64,000 bases of DNA from Actinomycetaceae bacterium (GTDB taxonomy: Bacteria > Actinomycetota > Actinomycetes > Actinomycetales > Actinomycetaceae), in NCBI GenBank assembly GCA_030528145.1, contig JAUMZK010000003.1, positions 84,713 to 148,712 on the forward strand, given 5' to 3'. The notes beneath the pieces were generated by a model. It worked only from the letters and a program-made list of their open reading frames with translations, did not search any database and was not told where the DNA came from. Shown here in pieces: positions 27,580 through 37,714 of the stretch; positions within the stretch are counted from its first letter, which is position 1, and each line of letters opens with the position of its first letter. Position numbers and translations under genes: made by a program.

Positions 27580-28463
27580 GGATACGCTTAGACATCGCCT
27601 ACGACGGCACCGGGTTTGCAGGGTGGGCGCGCCAAAACGGGTTGCGCACAGTACAAGGAACTTTAGAGGGCGTCCTCGAAACGATCTGCCGCACCCCGGT
27701 GCCACTGACGGTGGCAGGACGAACTGACGCAGGAGTACACGCGCGCGGACAGGTGGCACACGCGAACATTCCCGACCACGTATGGGAGGGAGCTGCACAA
27801 AATTCTGCTGATCTGGGGGGCGCATTGGCGCGACGTATAAACGGATTGCTGGCGCGCGCGGACATGACTGGTGTTCATAGTGTTCGAGGTCGAAGCGACG
27901 TAATAGTTCGGCATGCGACGGCAGTTTCCCCAGATTTTGATGCACGTTTTAGCGCAACGTGGCGCCACTATGTTTACCGTATTGCTGACAGGTGGGATAG
28001 TTTTGATCCTTTGGTTACAAACGTGTGGTGGTTGGGAACCGGCGCTCTAAATGATGCGCAGATGGGTCGGGCTGCTGGTTTATTGTTAGGTGAACACGAC
28101 TTTTTGTCGTTTTGTAAGCCGCGCGAGGGCGCCACTACTATCCGCACGTTGACGGGTCTGGAATTGCGACGGAATCCCGAGGGCGTTTTGGAAATTCACG
28201 TCCGCGCCGACGCGTTCTGCCATTCTATGGTGCGCTCGCTGGTGGGAGCGCTGGTGGCGGTGGGCAGTGGGCGCCGTGATGAAAAGTGGCCTGCGCGCCG
28301 CCTCGCAGAGCGCAAACGCGCGGGTGAACCGGCTTTAGCGCCCGCTCACGGACTTACCTTGGAAGCTGTGGGTTACGGGTCGGAAAGCGACTGGGCTTTG
28401 AGGGCTAAACGTGCCCGCGCGCTGCGCACTCTGGAAGTTTCAGGGAAGGAATTTTCCGGTTAA
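27576..28463 (+). CDS. truA: tRNA pseudouridine(38-40) synthase
   Basis: Modifies U38-U40 in the tRNA anticodon arm. The 295-residue protein has the catalytic Asp51 in GRTDAGVHARGQVAH, the N-terminal DIAYDGTGFAGW motif, and FCHSMVRSLVGALVAVG near the C-terminus. The ATG at 27576 overlaps the kinase stop by four bases, so the two are translationally coupled. In many actinobacteria truA follows rplQ on the same strand; here it faces rplQ convergently. Confidence 0.96.
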   Translation: MRIRLDIAYDGTGFAGWARQNGLRTVQGTLEGVLETICRTPVPLTVAGRTDAGVHARGQVAHANIPDHVWEGAAQNSADLGGALARRINGLLARADMTGVHSVRGRSDVIVRHATAVSPDFDARFSATWRHYVYRIADRWDSFDPLVTNVWWLGTGALNDAQMGRAAGLLLGEHDFLSFCKPREGATTIRTLTGLELRRNPEGVLEIHVRADAFCHSMVRSLVGALVAVGSGRRDEKWPARRLAERKRAGEPALAPAHGLTLEAVGYGSESDWALRAKRARALRTLEVSGKEFSG

Positions 28464-28600
28464 GGCGCCGATACGCCTGCTCATTTCGAGGACGCCCCCA
28501 CTTTCCGCAAAACAGTAGGCTGGCGGCGGGGCAGCGCGCCGATCAGGAACGACAGGTAAAAATACACGCTGCAATCCAAACAGCAGCGGTTGGGGCATGC

Positions 28601-28628
28601 AAAAAGTGGGACCGAAAGGTCCCACTTT
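28601..28628 (-). terminator. Terminator at the end of the ribosomal cluster (after rplQ)
   Basis: Perfect 11-bp stem AAAGTGGGACC (28603-28613) / GGTCCCACTTT (28618-28628) with a GAAA tetraloop and a T5 run on the minus strand. It also faces truA and may work in both directions. Confidence 0.88.
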
Positions 28629-28650
28629 CCGTCATTTCCCGAAATGGAAA

Positions 28651-29241
28651 CTACTTGGTTTCTTCGGTTTCAGTCTTTTCTTCGATTTCAGCAGGTGCTT
28701 CCGCAGTTTCGGTAGCGGCGTCCTCGGTAGAAACCTGGGCTTCTTCCGTTTCGGTAGTCGCGGTCTCTTCAGCAGCCTCAGCTTCTTTAGCTTCGGCATC
28801 AGCAGCCGCAGCAGCGGTCTTTTCGGCTTCCTTCACGGTAGCCTTCTTCGCTACTTTTTCCATCACCAAAGAAATTTGCGCTTGCGGGGCGCGGTCGCCA
28901 CGACGGCTCGGCAGCTTTACAATGCGGGTGTAACCGCCCTCGCGATCTGGGTCGAATTCCTTCGCGATTACGTCAAACAGTTCGTAAACGTAGTCGAAGT
29001 ATCCGGCTGAACGCTTTGCCGTGTTGGTGCGCAGAACCGCGTAAGCCTGACGGCGCGCATGGTCGTCGCCACGCTTGGCTTTGGTAATCAGCTTTTCCAT
29101 GACTGGCTGTACGCGGCGGGCTTTCGCCTCGGTGGTAACGATGGCACGGTGTTCAATGAGTTCGCGGCAAAGGTTGCGAATAATTAGGCGCTCGTGGGCG
29201 GCGCTGCCTCCCAGACGGGGACCCTTCTTGGGCTTAGGCAT
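28651..29241 (-). CDS. rplQ: 50S ribosomal protein L17 with long acidic C-terminal extension
   Basis: The first ~120 residues are a normal L17 (MPKPKKGPRLGG, then RNLCRELIEHRAIVTTEAKARR, then GGYTRIVKLPSRRGD). The remaining ~75 residues are almost entirely Ala, Glu and Thr, an acidic tail that is longer than in most L17 proteins. Large-subunit exit-tunnel protein. Last gene of the cluster, 34 bases behind rpoA. Confidence 0.96.
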   Translation of the reverse strand: MPKPKKGPRLGGSAAHERLIIRNLCRELIEHRAIVTTEAKARRVQPVMEKLITKAKRGDDHARRQAYAVLRTNTAKRSAGYFDYVYELFDVIAKEFDPDREGGYTRIVKLPSRRGDRAPQAQISLVMEKVAKKATVKEAEKTAAAAADAEAKEAEAAEETATTETEEAQVSTEDAATETAEAPAEIEEKTETEETK

Positions 29242-29275
29242 TTCAGTCTCCTATGTTTCTAAATAAGTAAGCGGA

Positions 29276-30265
29276 TCAGTCGTCGCTAAACAGGTTCGAT
29301 CCGGTAGCGTCAAAATCGCCGGTAGGCATAGGCGAATCTTTCAAAGCCATACCTAATTCGGCCAGCTTCGCTTTGATTTCCTCGATGGACTTGGCACCAA
29401 AGTTGCGGATGTCCAGCAGGTCGGCTTCGCTGCGAGCAACCAATTCGCCCACGGTCGAAATACCTTCGCGTTTCAAAGCATTGTAAGAACGCGATTGCAA
29501 AGACAGATCCTCAATAGTGATGGCCAAATCCTGAGCCAAGTCCTCGTCAGTTTGCGTAGGACCGATCTCGATACCTTCGGCTTCAATGTTCAAAGAACGA
29601 GCCAAACCAAACAGTTCCACCAAAGTCTTGCCAGCAGAAGCCAAGGCGTCACGCGGGCTGATAGCCGGTTTGGTTTCCACGTCTACGATGAGCCGGTCAA
29701 AGTCGGTGCGCTGTTCCACGCGGGTAGCTTCGACCTTGTAAGTAACCTTCAACACCGGGCTGTAAATCGAATCGATTGGAATACGCGAAATTTCCGCGTT
29801 TTCGTTCTTGTTCTGATCCGCAGACACGTAGCCACGACCGCGTTCAACGGTCAGTTCAATTTCCAGTTTTCCCTTGTCGTTCAGCGAAGCAATGTGCAAG
29901 TCCGGGTTGTGGATTTCCACGCCCGCCGGTGGGGTGATGTCCCCAGCAGTGATCTCGCACTCGCCAGCTTTACGCAAGTACATAACCACAGGTTCGTCGT
30001 TTTCCGAAGAAAGGACGATCTGCTTAATGTTCAGGATGATCTCGGCTACGTCCTCGCGAACACCAGGAATCGTAGAAAATTCGTGCGGCACGCCATCGAT
30101 CCGTATGGAAGTGACGGCAGCCCCAGGAATGGACGACAAAAGGGTACGACGAAGGGAGTTACCCAAGGTGTACCCAAACCCCGGTTCGAGGGGTTCAAGA
30201 GTAAAACGCGAACGCTGTTCGCTCACTACCTCTTCAGTTAGGTTCGGTCGCTGTGCGATTTGCAC
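29276..30265 (-). CDS. rpoA: RNA polymerase subunit alpha
   Basis: 329 residues. The N-terminal assembly domain has [20 protein letters not shown] and the C-terminal domain (~245-310) has [13 protein letters not shown] and [15 protein letters not shown] for DNA/UP-element and activator contact. GTG start after AAAGGAC. It lies between rpsK and rplQ; rpsD is not in this operon. Confidence 0.98.
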   Translation of the reverse strand: MQIAQRPNLTEEVVSEQRSRFTLEPLEPGFGYTLGNSLRRTLLSSIPGAAVTSIRIDGVPHEFSTIPGVREDVAEIILNIKQIVLSSENDEPVVMYLRKAGECEITAGDITPPAGVEIHNPDLHIASLNDKGKLEIELTVERGRGYVSADQNKNENAEISRIPIDSIYSPVLKVTYKVEATRVEQRTDFDRLIVDVETKPAISPRDALASAGKTLVELFGLARSLNIEAEGIEIGPTQTDEDLAQDLAITIEDLSLQSRSYNALKREGISTVGELVARSEADLLDIRNFGAKSIEEIKAKLAELGMALKDSPMPTGDFDATGSNLFSDD

Positions 30266-30410
30266 TCTGTGTCCTTTCTTGCCCCAGCCCGCTATATGAC
30301 GGGGGCTAAGATCTCGCCGGCCGCAAATGATGTCGGCTCAGATTATGGGGTGCGATTGCTCGCGTGCGCCCCGCCGTCTGTTTGCAAACATTCGGCAAGG
30401 GCAGGGGAAC

Positions 30411-30803
30411 TCAGACGCGGCGACGCTTTGGAGGGCGGCAGCCGTTGTGAGCCTGCGGAGTGACGTCCTGGATGGAACCAACTTCCAAACCAGTCGCTTG
30501 CAACGAACGGATAGCAGTTTCGCGACCAGAACCAGGTCCTTTGACGAACACGTCGACCTTTTTCATGCCGTGTTCCTGGGCACGCCGCGCAGCCGCTTCC
30601 GCCGCCATTTGCGCAGCAAACGGCGTGGATTTACGCGAGCCCTTGAAACCAACTTGACCAGAGGAAGCCCAAGAAATGACGGCCCCAGTCGGGTCGGTGA
30701 TAGAAACAATAGTGTTGTTGAACGTCGACTTAATGTAGGCGTGCCCGTGCGAGACGTTCTTGCGCGCTTGTTTGCGCGGCTTAGAGCTACGATTGATTGC
30801 CAT
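30411..30803 (-). CDS. rpsK: 30S ribosomal protein S11
   Basis: 130 residues, typical S11: [37 protein letters not shown], and the C-terminal [18 protein letters not shown]. Part of the small-subunit platform. It follows rpsM by 35 bases. A 145-base gap separates it from rpoA; no hairpin was noted there. Confidence 0.98.
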   Translation of the reverse strand: MAINRSSKPRKQARKNVSHGHAYIKSTFNNTIVSITDPTGAVISWASSGQVGFKGSRKSTPFAAQMAAEAAARRAQEHGMKKVDVFVKGPGSGRETAIRSLQATGLEVGSIQDVTPQAHNGCRPPKRRRV

Positions 30804-30838
30804 ATTTCCTTCTTTTGAGGTCAGCGGCCAGGGCCGGA

Positions 30839-31213
30839 CTACTTCGCCTTCTTCTTGCCTGCAACGGTGCGCTTAGGACCCTTGCGGGTACGAGCGTTCG
30901 TCTTGGTGCGTTGACCGTGAACGGGCAGACCCCAACGGTGACGCAGACCTTGGTAGGAACCAATTTCAATCTTGCGGCGAATATCCGCCTGAACCTCACG
31001 GCGCAGGTCACCTTCTACCTTGAAGTTGCCTTCAATGTAGGTGCGCAGTTTTACGAGGTCGTCTTCGGTAGCATCCTTAACGCGCAGGTCCGGGCTGACC
31101 CCGGTGGCTTCCAAAGCTTCCTTGGAAAGCGTGCGTCCTACGCCGTAAATGTAGGTTAGTGCGATCTCCATCCGCTTTTCGCGGGGCAGATCGACGCCGG
31201 CAATACGTGCCAT
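30839..31213 (-). CDS. rpsM: 30S ribosomal protein S13
   Basis: 124 residues with [21 protein letters not shown] at the start, [21 protein letters not shown] near the end and a basic tail. Small-subunit head protein contacting the large subunit and tRNA. Confidence 0.98.
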   Translation of the reverse strand: MARIAGVDLPREKRMEIALTYIYGVGRTLSKEALEATGVSPDLRVKDATEDDLVKLRTYIEGNFKVEGDLRREVQADIRRKIEIGSYQGLRHRWGLPVHGQRTKTNARTRKGPKRTVAGKKKAK

Positions 31214-31327
31214 CTATTTTTCCTTTATTAAGCGGAGGTGTTGCCCTTCAATCCACCTATTGGTGTCCCCGGCCTCCGTCACCGAGGGTCGACGTTGTCG
31301 TTTAGAGGGCGCTTCAAGTAAGCAGCT

Positions 31328-31441
31328 TTAGCCTTGACGCTGCTTGTGCCGTGGATTTTCACAGATGACCATGACATTGCCATGACGACGAATCACTTTG
31401 CATTTGTCACAGATCTTCTTGACACTGGGCTGGACCTTCAT
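31328..31441 (-). CDS. rpmJ: 50S ribosomal protein L36
   Basis: A 37-residue gene easily missed because of its size. The minus strand from the ATG at 31441 reads [20 protein letters not shown] and ends [11 protein letters not shown] before TAA. The CxxC plus C/H zinc-binding set (Cys11, Cys14, Cys27, His32) makes it the zinc-containing form. It sits between infA and rpsM, the classic position. Confidence 0.97.
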   Translation of the reverse strand: MKVQPSVKKICDKCKVIRRHGNVMVICENPRHKQRQG

Positions 31442-31474
31442 GGTTTTACCTCTGCGGCTATGCCGCGGTCTCGA

Positions 31475-31696
31475 TTACTTGTAGCGGTAGACGATACGGC
31501 CGCGGGACAAGTCGTAAGGTGACAGTTCCACGACCACGCGGTCTTCAGGGAGGATACGAATGTAGTGTTGGCGCATTTTTCCGCTTATGTGTGCCAAAAC
31601 GATGTGTTCGTTGGCTAGTTCAACGCGAAACATTGCGTTAGGCAATGCTTCAACTACGGTGCCTTCTACTTCAATTACGCCGTCTTTTTTGGCCAT
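31475..31696 (-). CDS. infA: Translation initiation factor IF-1
   Basis: 73-residue S1-like OB-fold protein that blocks the A site during initiation. [20 protein letters not shown] at the start and the ending RGRIVYRYK are typical. The ATG at 31696 fits the family; an in-frame 26-residue extension is not conserved. The 31697-31904 gap upstream probably contains its promoter. Confidence 0.98.
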   Translation of the reverse strand: MAKKDGVIEVEGTVVEALPNAMFRVELANEHIVLAHISGKMRQHYIRILPEDRVVVELSPYDLSRGRIVYRYK

Positions 31697-31904
31697 AGCC
31701 TTCCGTCTAACCTCGTCTCTTAATGGGATTTTGCCAGGGAACTTACCGAGGCAGCGGTCCGATTGGACACCCAAATGTCCACCTTACCGAAATAGCGGGT
31801 ACCTGGTAAAGATTTTCCGGTTGTTTATTTGATCACGCCGGGGTGCCACGGTGGGTTAGGCGCGTCCGGAGCGGGCGTCCTCAGACAAAACATAAAACTC
31901 AGTT

Positions 31905-32762
31905 TTACAGCCGCACCGGGATTAAACCGTAGGGTGCCAAGCCCTTCGCACCATAGTCGGGCGCAGACAGTACACATACGCCCTCGGGAAGTATGGCTAC
32001 TGAATGTTCCCAGTGTGCTGCTTTAGAACCGTCGACTGTCTTCACTGTCCAGTCGTCACTGAGGGTGCGAGTGCGCGCGCTACCCCGCGTCAGAATCGGT
32101 TCGATGCAAATTACCATACCGGGCTGGAGTTTTGGCGAGCGACCGCGTACCGAATAGTTGAGGACGTCCGGGGGCATATGCATTTTCGTGCCGATGCCGT
32201 GTCCGATAAATTCCTCTACGATGCCGGCTTCCCAACCGTTTTCGACGGCGCGTCGCGCCACCACTTCTTCGACCGCGTCGCCCACGCAGCCTACCGTGCT
32301 GCCAGTGGCGGTGGCGGCAATGGCCGCCCACATAGCTTCCTCGGTAATAGCGCTGAGCATCCGGTCCTCCTCGCTGCCCGCACTGTCGCCCCCAACTATC
32401 GTGGTGAAAGCCGCATCCCCATGCCACTGTTTGCCGTCAGCTTCAATGTAGGCGCCACAGTCGAAACTGACCAAGTCGCCCTCGCGCAATGCATAGTCAT
32501 TTGGGATACCATGCACAACTGTGTCGTTGACGCTAATACACACGGTGGCGGGGTACCCGTAGTAGCCCAAAAAGTTCGATTTTGCACCGGCTTTTTCGAT
32601 AACGCGGGCACTGACCTCGTCTAGCTGCGCGGTGGTTACGCCCGGTTTGGCGGCGGCACGCAAAGCCTGGTGAATACTGGCTACCACCATGTCTGCTCGA
32701 CGCATGTGGCGAACTTGGTCGATGGTTTTCAGTTCTATCTGGTTTCTGCGTAACCGCCCCAT
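31905..32762 (-). CDS. map: Methionine aminopeptidase type I
   Basis: 285 residues; removes the N-terminal Met from new proteins. The five metal ligands are visible: Asp in SFDCGA, Asp in HGDAAFT, His in GHGIGTKMH, Glu in CIEPIL and Glu in WEHSVAI. The substrate-pocket YYGYPATVCISVND motif is present. It starts nine bases after adk and is cotranscribed with secY-adk. Confidence 0.97.
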   Translation of the reverse strand: MGRLRRNQIELKTIDQVRHMRRADMVVASIHQALRAAAKPGVTTAQLDEVSARVIEKAGAKSNFLGYYGYPATVCISVNDTVVHGIPNDYALREGDLVSFDCGAYIEADGKQWHGDAAFTTIVGGDSAGSEEDRMLSAITEEAMWAAIAATATGSTVGCVGDAVEEVVARRAVENGWEAGIVEEFIGHGIGTKMHMPPDVLNYSVRGRSPKLQPGMVICIEPILTRGSARTRTLSDDWTVKTVDGSKAAHWEHSVAILPEGVCVLSAPDYGAKGLAPYGLIPVRL

Positions 32763-32771
32763 TATTGGTGC

Positions 32772-33347
32772 CTAACTGTTTTTCCCGTCGAGGACGCTCT
32801 GAATGCGCGCCCACACGTCTTCTGCCGTTCCCATACCGTCAACTACGTTCATTACGTGTTCGGTTTCGTAGAACGCAGTGATTGGTTTGGTTTCGCGCCG
32901 GTACACTTCCATGCGATTGCGGATGACGGGTTCTGTGTCGTCGCTGCGACCTTCAATTTCGGCGCGTTTGAGCAGGCGGGCTATTAGTTCTTCTTTATCG
33001 ACTTTCAGTTCTATTACGGCGTCCAGGTCGACCCCCATGTCGTCGAGGACGTGGTTCAAGGCATGCGCCTGGATGAGATTGCGGGGATACCCGTCCAGCA
33101 AGAAGCCTCCGTTACGGTCACACGCAAGCAAGCGTTTGCGAACCATTTCGTTGACTATTTCGTCTGGTACTAGTTGCCCTTGGTCAATGTATGTGCGTGC
33201 CTGTTTACCAAGTGCGCTGTCCCCTGACATTAGTTCGCGAAACATGTCTCCGGTCGCAAGGTGGGGCACATTCAGGTATTCCACAATTTTTTTCGATTGT
33301 GTCCCTTTGCCCGCACCGGGTGCGCCCAAAATGACTATGCGTTTCAT
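32772..33347 (-). CDS. adk: Adenylate kinase (short-lid form)
   Basis: 191 residues. P-loop GAPGAGKGTQ (8-17), the AMP site TGDMFRELM, and DGYPRNL. The lid is short, without the zinc Cys motif (RAEIEGRSDDTEPVIRNR), as in other actinobacteria. The start overlaps the secY stop by four bases (ATGA), so the two are coupled. Confidence 0.98.
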   Translation of the reverse strand: MKRIVILGAPGAGKGTQSKKIVEYLNVPHLATGDMFRELMSGDSALGKQARTYIDQGQLVPDEIVNEMVRKRLLACDRNGGFLLDGYPRNLIQAHALNHVLDDMGVDLDAVIELKVDKEELIARLLKRAEIEGRSDDTEPVIRNRMEVYRRETKPITAFYETEHVMNVVDGMGTAEDVWARIQSVLDGKNS

Positions 33348-34642
33348 TTTGCCAAGAATCCTTCGTAATGATGCTTTTGTAGCTGTGCGTTAATTTGTTG
33401 GACAGTTTGCAGACCGACGCCTACAACGATCAGCAGTGTGGTGCCGCCGAAGGGCAACTGCGTGATGCTCATTCCAATCATTACGATAGTCGGTACCATG
33501 GCGACAATTACCAAATATATGGCACCGCCAGTAGTGATTCTGTTGATTACGTAGTGCAAGAAGTCAGCGGTGGGTCTTCCGGCCCGGATACCGGGAATAA
33601 ATCCGCCATACTTCTTCATATTGTCCGCAATTTCTTCGGGATTGAAAGTGATTGCGGTGTAGAAGAACGCAAAAAACAGTACCAGCAACGCATACAGAAC
33701 CAGATATACCGGAGTTTGCGGAGCGAGATGCTTTTGGATGAAGCCCACCCAAGGTTTTGTGGGGTCCCCGAATTGAGAGATCATGACCGGCAGTGCCAAC
33801 AGCGAGGACGCAAAGATCACGGGGATAACACCTGACATGTTGATCTTCATGGGAATGTAGGTGCTGGAGCCACCGAAGAGTCGGCGCCCTACCATACGTT
33901 TGGCGTATTTGACGGGGATGCGCCGTTGGGCTTGTTCTACGAACACGATGGCAAAGGTTACCGCCAAGATGAGGAGCAGGACGACCACAACTTTAGTTAT
34001 GCCGTTGTTGGACTTGGAAATGGACCACAAGTGCGCGGGCAAGTTAGCAGTAATGGAAGTGAAAATTAGCAAAGACATGCCGTTGCCGATGCCGTGTTCT
34101 GTTATCAGTTCGCCCAACCACATAATGAGACCAGTACCGGCGGTCATTGTGAGGATCATGAGCAGCACGGTGGTGGTTGTGTCGTGCGGAATGATGGGCG
34201 TGTCTGGACCACAGTTAGGCAGTAATCTGCCGCTGCGCGCCAGCGAAATAATGGTGGTGGACTGCAGGACGCCGAGGGCGATGGTCAAGTACCGCGTATA
34301 TTGGGTAATTTTCGCCTGTCCAGCTTGGCCTTCCCTGTGCAAATCCTCAAAGCGAGGAATGACTACACGCAGTAGCTGGGTAATGATCGACGCTGTGATA
34401 TAGGGCATAATTCCGAGGGCGAACACAGACAGTTGTAGCATGGCGCCACCGCTGAACAGGTTCACCAGGTCCAACAACCCTGACTGGTCAGTGTTGGCGA
34501 GACACTTTTGTACGTTCGTGTAGGAGACGCCTGGTGTCGGGATAAAGGAACCCATACGGAATAGCACCATTATGAATGCCGTAAAAAACAACTTCTTCCG
34601 CAGGTCTGGCGTCTTAAATGCCTGCCCAAATGCTGAAAGCAA
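33344..34642 (-). CDS. secY: Preprotein translocase channel SecY
   Basis: 432-residue, ten-helix channel of the Sec translocon. Clear landmarks: GSFIPTPGV, LGIMPYITASIITQLL, VGRRLFGGSSTYIPMKIN, and FFYTAITFNPEEIADNMKKYGG. It is separated from rplO by a terminator and about 85 bases, so it probably has its own promoter. It leads secY-adk-map, with infA-rpmJ-rpsM-rpsK-rpoA-rplQ behind. Confidence 0.98.
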   Translation of the reverse strand: MLSAFGQAFKTPDLRKKLFFTAFIMVLFRMGSFIPTPGVSYTNVQKCLANTDQSGLLDLVNLFSGGAMLQLSVFALGIMPYITASIITQLLRVVIPRFEDLHREGQAGQAKITQYTRYLTIALGVLQSTTIISLARSGRLLPNCGPDTPIIPHDTTTTVLLMILTMTAGTGLIMWLGELITEHGIGNGMSLLIFTSITANLPAHLWSISKSNNGITKVVVVLLLILAVTFAIVFVEQAQRRIPVKYAKRMVGRRLFGGSSTYIPMKINMSGVIPVIFASSLLALPVMISQFGDPTKPWVGFIQKHLAPQTPVYLVLYALLVLFFAFFYTAITFNPEEIADNMKKYGGFIPGIRAGRPTADFLHYVINRITTGGAIYLVIVAMVPTIVMIGMSITQLPFGGTTLLIVVGVGLQTVQQINAQLQKHHYEGFLAK

Positions 34643-34723
34643 AACGTTCTCCAGTGTGATTGGGGTTAGTTACAGTCCAGATAAAAATATATCCTATGGA
34701 ACCCTAATTCTTAGAATCGGGTA

Positions 34724-34760
34724 ACAAAATGTGGTCCAAGACGGCGCTTGGACCACATTT
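34724..34760 (-). terminator. Terminator after rplO, before secY
   Basis: Perfect 14-bp stem AAATGTGGTCCAAG (34727-34740) with its complement at 34747-34760 and a six-base loop; the minus strand continues TTTTGTTA. It splits the spc-type operon ahead of secY. Confidence 0.85.
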
Positions 34761-34777
34761 GCGTTATATGCGAAGAT

Positions 34778-35245
34778 TTACTTTTCGCGGGTAGTCAGCG
34801 TGCCACCAGCGGCTTCAACCTTTTCTTTGGCGGAAGCTGACCACTTGTCGACCACAAGGTCAAATTTCGCGGTGGCTTCGCCGGTACCGAGCACCTTAAC
34901 CGGCTTGTTTTTCCGTACCAAGGACTTGGCGACCAGGTCTGCGACCTCGATCTTACCGCCCTCGGGGAAAGCCTGGGACAGTGTGTCCAAGTTTACCGGT
35001 TGGTATTCCACGCGGAAGGGGTTCTTGAAACCACGCAGTTTCGGTAGGCGCATATGGGCTGGCATTTGCCCGCCTTCGAATGCTGCCGGAATGTTCTTGC
35101 GTGCCTTGGAACCTTTAGTACCGCGCCCTGCGGTCTTGCCCTTAGAGCCTTCACCGCGACCCACGCGGGTCTTGGCGGTTTTAGCACCGGGGGCAGGCTT
35201 CAGGTGGTGCAGTTTGACTACGGTTTTCTTGGTTGCGTCTGCCAT
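34778..35245 (-). CDS. rplO: 50S ribosomal protein L15
   Basis: 155 residues: [20 protein letters not shown], the Gly/Lys-rich [17 protein letters not shown] segment, [20 protein letters not shown], and a C-terminal domain that contacts 23S rRNA. Its ATG overlaps the rpmD stop by one base (TAATG). Confidence 0.98.
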   Translation of the reverse strand: MADATKKTVVKLHHLKPAPGAKTAKTRVGRGEGSKGKTAGRGTKGSKARKNIPAAFEGGQMPAHMRLPKLRGFKNPFRVEYQPVNLDTLSQAFPEGGKIEVADLVAKSLVRKNKPVKVLGTGEATAKFDLVVDKWSASAKEKVEAAGGTLTTREK

Positions 35246-35430
35246 TATTCGTCGACCTCCTCGACTTTCACCATGTGGCGCACAGCCAGAACTTTACCGC
35301 GCGTAGCGGAGTTGTCGGGCTGGAGGACCGTCTGGTGGATCTTGCGTAAACCAAGAGTGCGAAGGGTGTCGCGCTGCTTTTGGTTACGCCCAATGCTGGA
35401 ACGAGTCTGAGTAATTTTCAGTTTCTTCAT
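35245..35430 (-). CDS. rpmD: 50S ribosomal protein L30
   Basis: 61 residues, typical bacterial L30: [20 protein letters not shown] followed by [15 protein letters not shown] and an acidic end. One-base overlaps with rpsE and with rplO show tight translational coupling. Confidence 0.97.
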   Translation of the reverse strand: MKKLKITQTRSSIGRNQKQRDTLRTLGLRKIHQTVLQPDNSATRGKVLAVRHMVKVEEVDE

Positions 35431-36122
35431 CAGGCGCTCACCCCTGCAGCAGCTGCTTCAGCTTCTTTCTTTTCAGCCTCAGCACGTTTTTGGGCATCTC
35501 CTTCGGCGCGGGCGCGCAGCATGGATACTGGGGCGACGCGTTCCAAGGGGAGCCCACGACGGGCTGCGACAGATTCGGGCTGCTGTAATTCTTTCAGTGC
35601 AGCAACCGTGGCGCGAACAATGTTAATGGCATTAGCCGATCCCAGCGACTTGGACAGCACGTCGTGAATACCCGCGCATTCGAGGACGGCGCGCACCGGA
35701 CCGCCGGCGATTACACCGGTACCGGGGGCTGCCGGGCGCAGCAGAACTACGCCAGCTGCGTCCTCGCTTTGAACGACGTGGGTGATAGTGCGCCCAATCA
35801 TGGGGACGCGGAAGAAGTTCTTCTTGGCTTCTTCGACGCCCTTACTGATTGCTTGAGGTACTTCTTTTGCCTTACCGTAGCCAACACCCACGTTGCCTTC
35901 GCCGTCGCCTACCACCACGAGGGCGGTGAAGCTGAAGCGGCGGCCGCCTTTGACGACCTTGGACACGCGGTTAATGGTGACTACGCGTTCGATGTATTCG
36001 TTGCGATCGCTTTGGCGACGGTTGTCACGGCGTTCGCTGTTCCGGCCTCGACCTTCGCGGCGTTCTTGCTGCGATTCCGAGGAACCCTGACCGCCTTGCC
36101 GGCGGCTGTTTTGAGGAGCCAT
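35430..36122 (-). CDS. rpsE: 30S ribosomal protein S5
   Basis: 230 residues. The core S5 double-stranded-RNA-binding part ([20 protein letters not shown], then [20 protein letters not shown]) is preceded by a ~45-residue Gln/Arg-rich extension and followed by an Ala/Glu-rich tail. Involved in decoding accuracy and mRNA unwinding. It lies 20 bases behind rplR. Confidence 0.98.
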   Translation of the reverse strand: MAPQNSRRQGGQGSSESQQERREGRGRNSERRDNRRQSDRNEYIERVVTINRVSKVVKGGRRFSFTALVVVGDGEGNVGVGYGKAKEVPQAISKGVEEAKKNFFRVPMIGRTITHVVQSEDAAGVVLLRPAAPGTGVIAGGPVRAVLECAGIHDVLSKSLGSANAINIVRATVAALKELQQPESVAARRGLPLERVAPVSMLRARAEGDAQKRAEAEKKEAEAAAAGVSA

Positions 36123-36142
36123 CAGCTTTTCCTTTCTTTCGG

Positions 36143-36514
36143 TCAGAGGCTCAGGCCGGCTTCGCGGGCACCGTCAGCGACGGCGGCGACACGGCCGTGG
36201 TACTTGTTTCCACCGCGATCAAACACGACTGCTTCAACACCAGCTGCTTTCGCGCGTTCGCCCACGAGGGCGCCCACCTTGCGGGCAGCTTCGGTCTTGG
36301 AGCCGTCGCTTTCGCGCACTGCGGCTTCTTGAGTGGAGGCGTAAGCCAAAGTGCGACCTGCCTCATCGTCAATTACTTGCGCAATAACGTGGCGGTTGGA
36401 GCGGAATACTGCCAAACGAGGGCGCTGCGCGGTGCCTACCACATTTTTGCGTACGCGGATGTGGCGACGCTTGCGGGAAACGACTTTGCCTTTGCCTTTT
36501 ACTGCGTAAGACAT
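36143..36514 (-). CDS. rplR: 50S ribosomal protein L18
   Basis: 123 residues; binds 5S r[23 protein letters not shown] near the start, [20 protein letters not shown], and the ending [15 protein letters not shown] are standard L18. Start overlaps the rplF stop by one base. Confidence 0.98.
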   Translation of the reverse strand: MSYAVKGKGKVVSRKRRHIRVRKNVVGTAQRPRLAVFRSNRHVIAQVIDDEAGRTLAYASTQEAAVRESDGSKTEAARKVGALVGERAKAAGVEAVVFDRGGNKYHGRVAAVADGAREAGLSL

Positions 36515-37050
36515 TACTTACCAGCCTTTCCGGCCTTGCGGCGCACTTGTTCGCCCGCGTAGCGAATACCCTTGCCCTTGTAAGGTTCGGGCTTGCGGAG
36601 CTTGCGGATATTTGCCGCAGTTTCGCCAACCAGTTCTTTGCTGATGCCAGCAACGGTGAACTTATTGGGGCCCTGCACAGAGAATTCAATACCTTCGGGG
36701 GCTTCCACCGCGATTGGGTGGGAGAATCCGAGGGCGAATTCCAGGTTTTTGCCTTTAGCTACGACACGGTAACCGGTACCAACGATTTCGAGCTCTTTGG
36801 CGAAACCTTTAGTGACGCCCTCGACCATGTTGTTGATGAGGGAGCGGTAGAGTCCGTGCATGGCGCGAGCACTCCGGCTGTCGTCGGCGCGGTTTACTTG
36901 GATCGATCCGTCTTCGACCTGCACGCTGACGTTATCGGATACGGTTTGTGAAAGTTCGCCTTTAGGACCTTTCACTTTCACGTCGTTACCGTTTACGGTA
37001 ACTTCTACGCCGCTTGGGATAGCAATGGGAAGCTTACCAATACGTGACAT
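36514..37050 (-). CDS. rplF: 50S ribosomal protein L6
   Basis: 178 residues: [17 protein letters not shown] at the N-terminus, [15 protein letters not shown], and the C-terminal [16 protein letters not shown] signature. Located near the GTPase-associated centre. It follows rpsH by 17 bases. Confidence 0.98.
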   Translation of the reverse strand: MSRIGKLPIAIPSGVEVTVNGNDVKVKGPKGELSQTVSDNVSVQVEDGSIQVNRADDSRSARAMHGLYRSLINNMVEGVTKGFAKELEIVGTGYRVVAKGKNLEFALGFSHPIAVEAPEGIEFSVQGPNKFTVAGISKELVGETAANIRKLRKPEPYKGKGIRYAGEQVRRKAGKAGK

Positions 37051-37067
37051 GTTAGTTTCCCCCTTCC

Positions 37068-37466
37068 CTACCAGACGTAGGCGAGGACTTCCCCACCTAC
37101 ACCTTTGTCGTTTGCTTCACGGTCGGTCATCAAGCCGGAGGACGTAGAGATAATGGCTACGCCCAAGCCGCCGAGAACTTTCGGCAAGCGGTTGGACTTC
37201 GCGTAAACACGCAGACCGGGCTTGGAGATGCGCTTCAAACCTTCGATGGCGCGTTCGCGTTTACGACCGTACTTTAGTTTGAGGACGAGCGTCTTGCCGA
37301 CGCGTGCCTCTTCGACCTCGGAACCGGCGATGTAGCCTTCCTTTTCCAAGATGCCCGCAATGGCGAACTTTAGTTTGGAATAAGGCATGGACACGGTGTC
37401 GTGGTGTGCCGAGTTTGCGTTCCGCAGACGCGTGAGCATGTCTGCGATTGGATCTGTCATAGTCAT
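37068..37466 (-). CDS. rpsH: 30S ribosomal protein S8
   Basis: 132 residues: [34 protein letters not shown], and the C-terminal [17 protein letters not shown] signature with [10 protein letters not shown] end. 16S rRNA-binding assembly protein; regulates its operon in other bacteria, not shown here. Confidence 0.98.
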   Translation of the reverse strand: MTMTDPIADMLTRLRNANSAHHDTVSMPYSKLKFAIAGILEKEGYIAGSEVEEARVGKTLVLKLKYGRKRERAIEGLKRISKPGLRVYAKSNRLPKVLGGLGVAIISTSSGLMTDREANDKGVGGEVLAYVW

Positions 37467-37524
37467 ATTTTGGGCCTTAGCCCTTCCTCTTCGCGGTTTC
37501 CCTTCCGGACCTACGAAGTAGTCG

Positions 37525-37710
37525 TTACCAGCTGCTCTTTGTTACGCCAGGGAGTTGACCTAAGTGGGCCATCTCGCGGAGGCAAATACGGCACAGGCCG
37601 AACTTGCGGTACACGGAGCGGGGACGTCCGCACCGGTTGCACCGAGTGTAGCCGCGAACGGCAAACTTGGGTTTGCGTGCAGCTTTATTCTTTAGAGCGG
37701 TCTTCGCCAT
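37525..37710 (-). CDS. rpsZ: 30S ribosomal protein S14, zinc-binding type Z
   Basis: 61 residues with both CxxC pairs of the zinc form: [20 protein letters not shown]. The ending LPGVTKSSW is typical. Only the short zinc form is in the spc operon here; a zinc-free paralogue, common in actinobacteria, would be elsewhere. Confidence 0.98.
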   Translation of the reverse strand: MAKTALKNKAARKPKFAVRGYTRCNRCGRPRSVYRKFGLCRICLREMAHLGQLPGVTKSSW

Positions 37711-37714
37711 GTTC

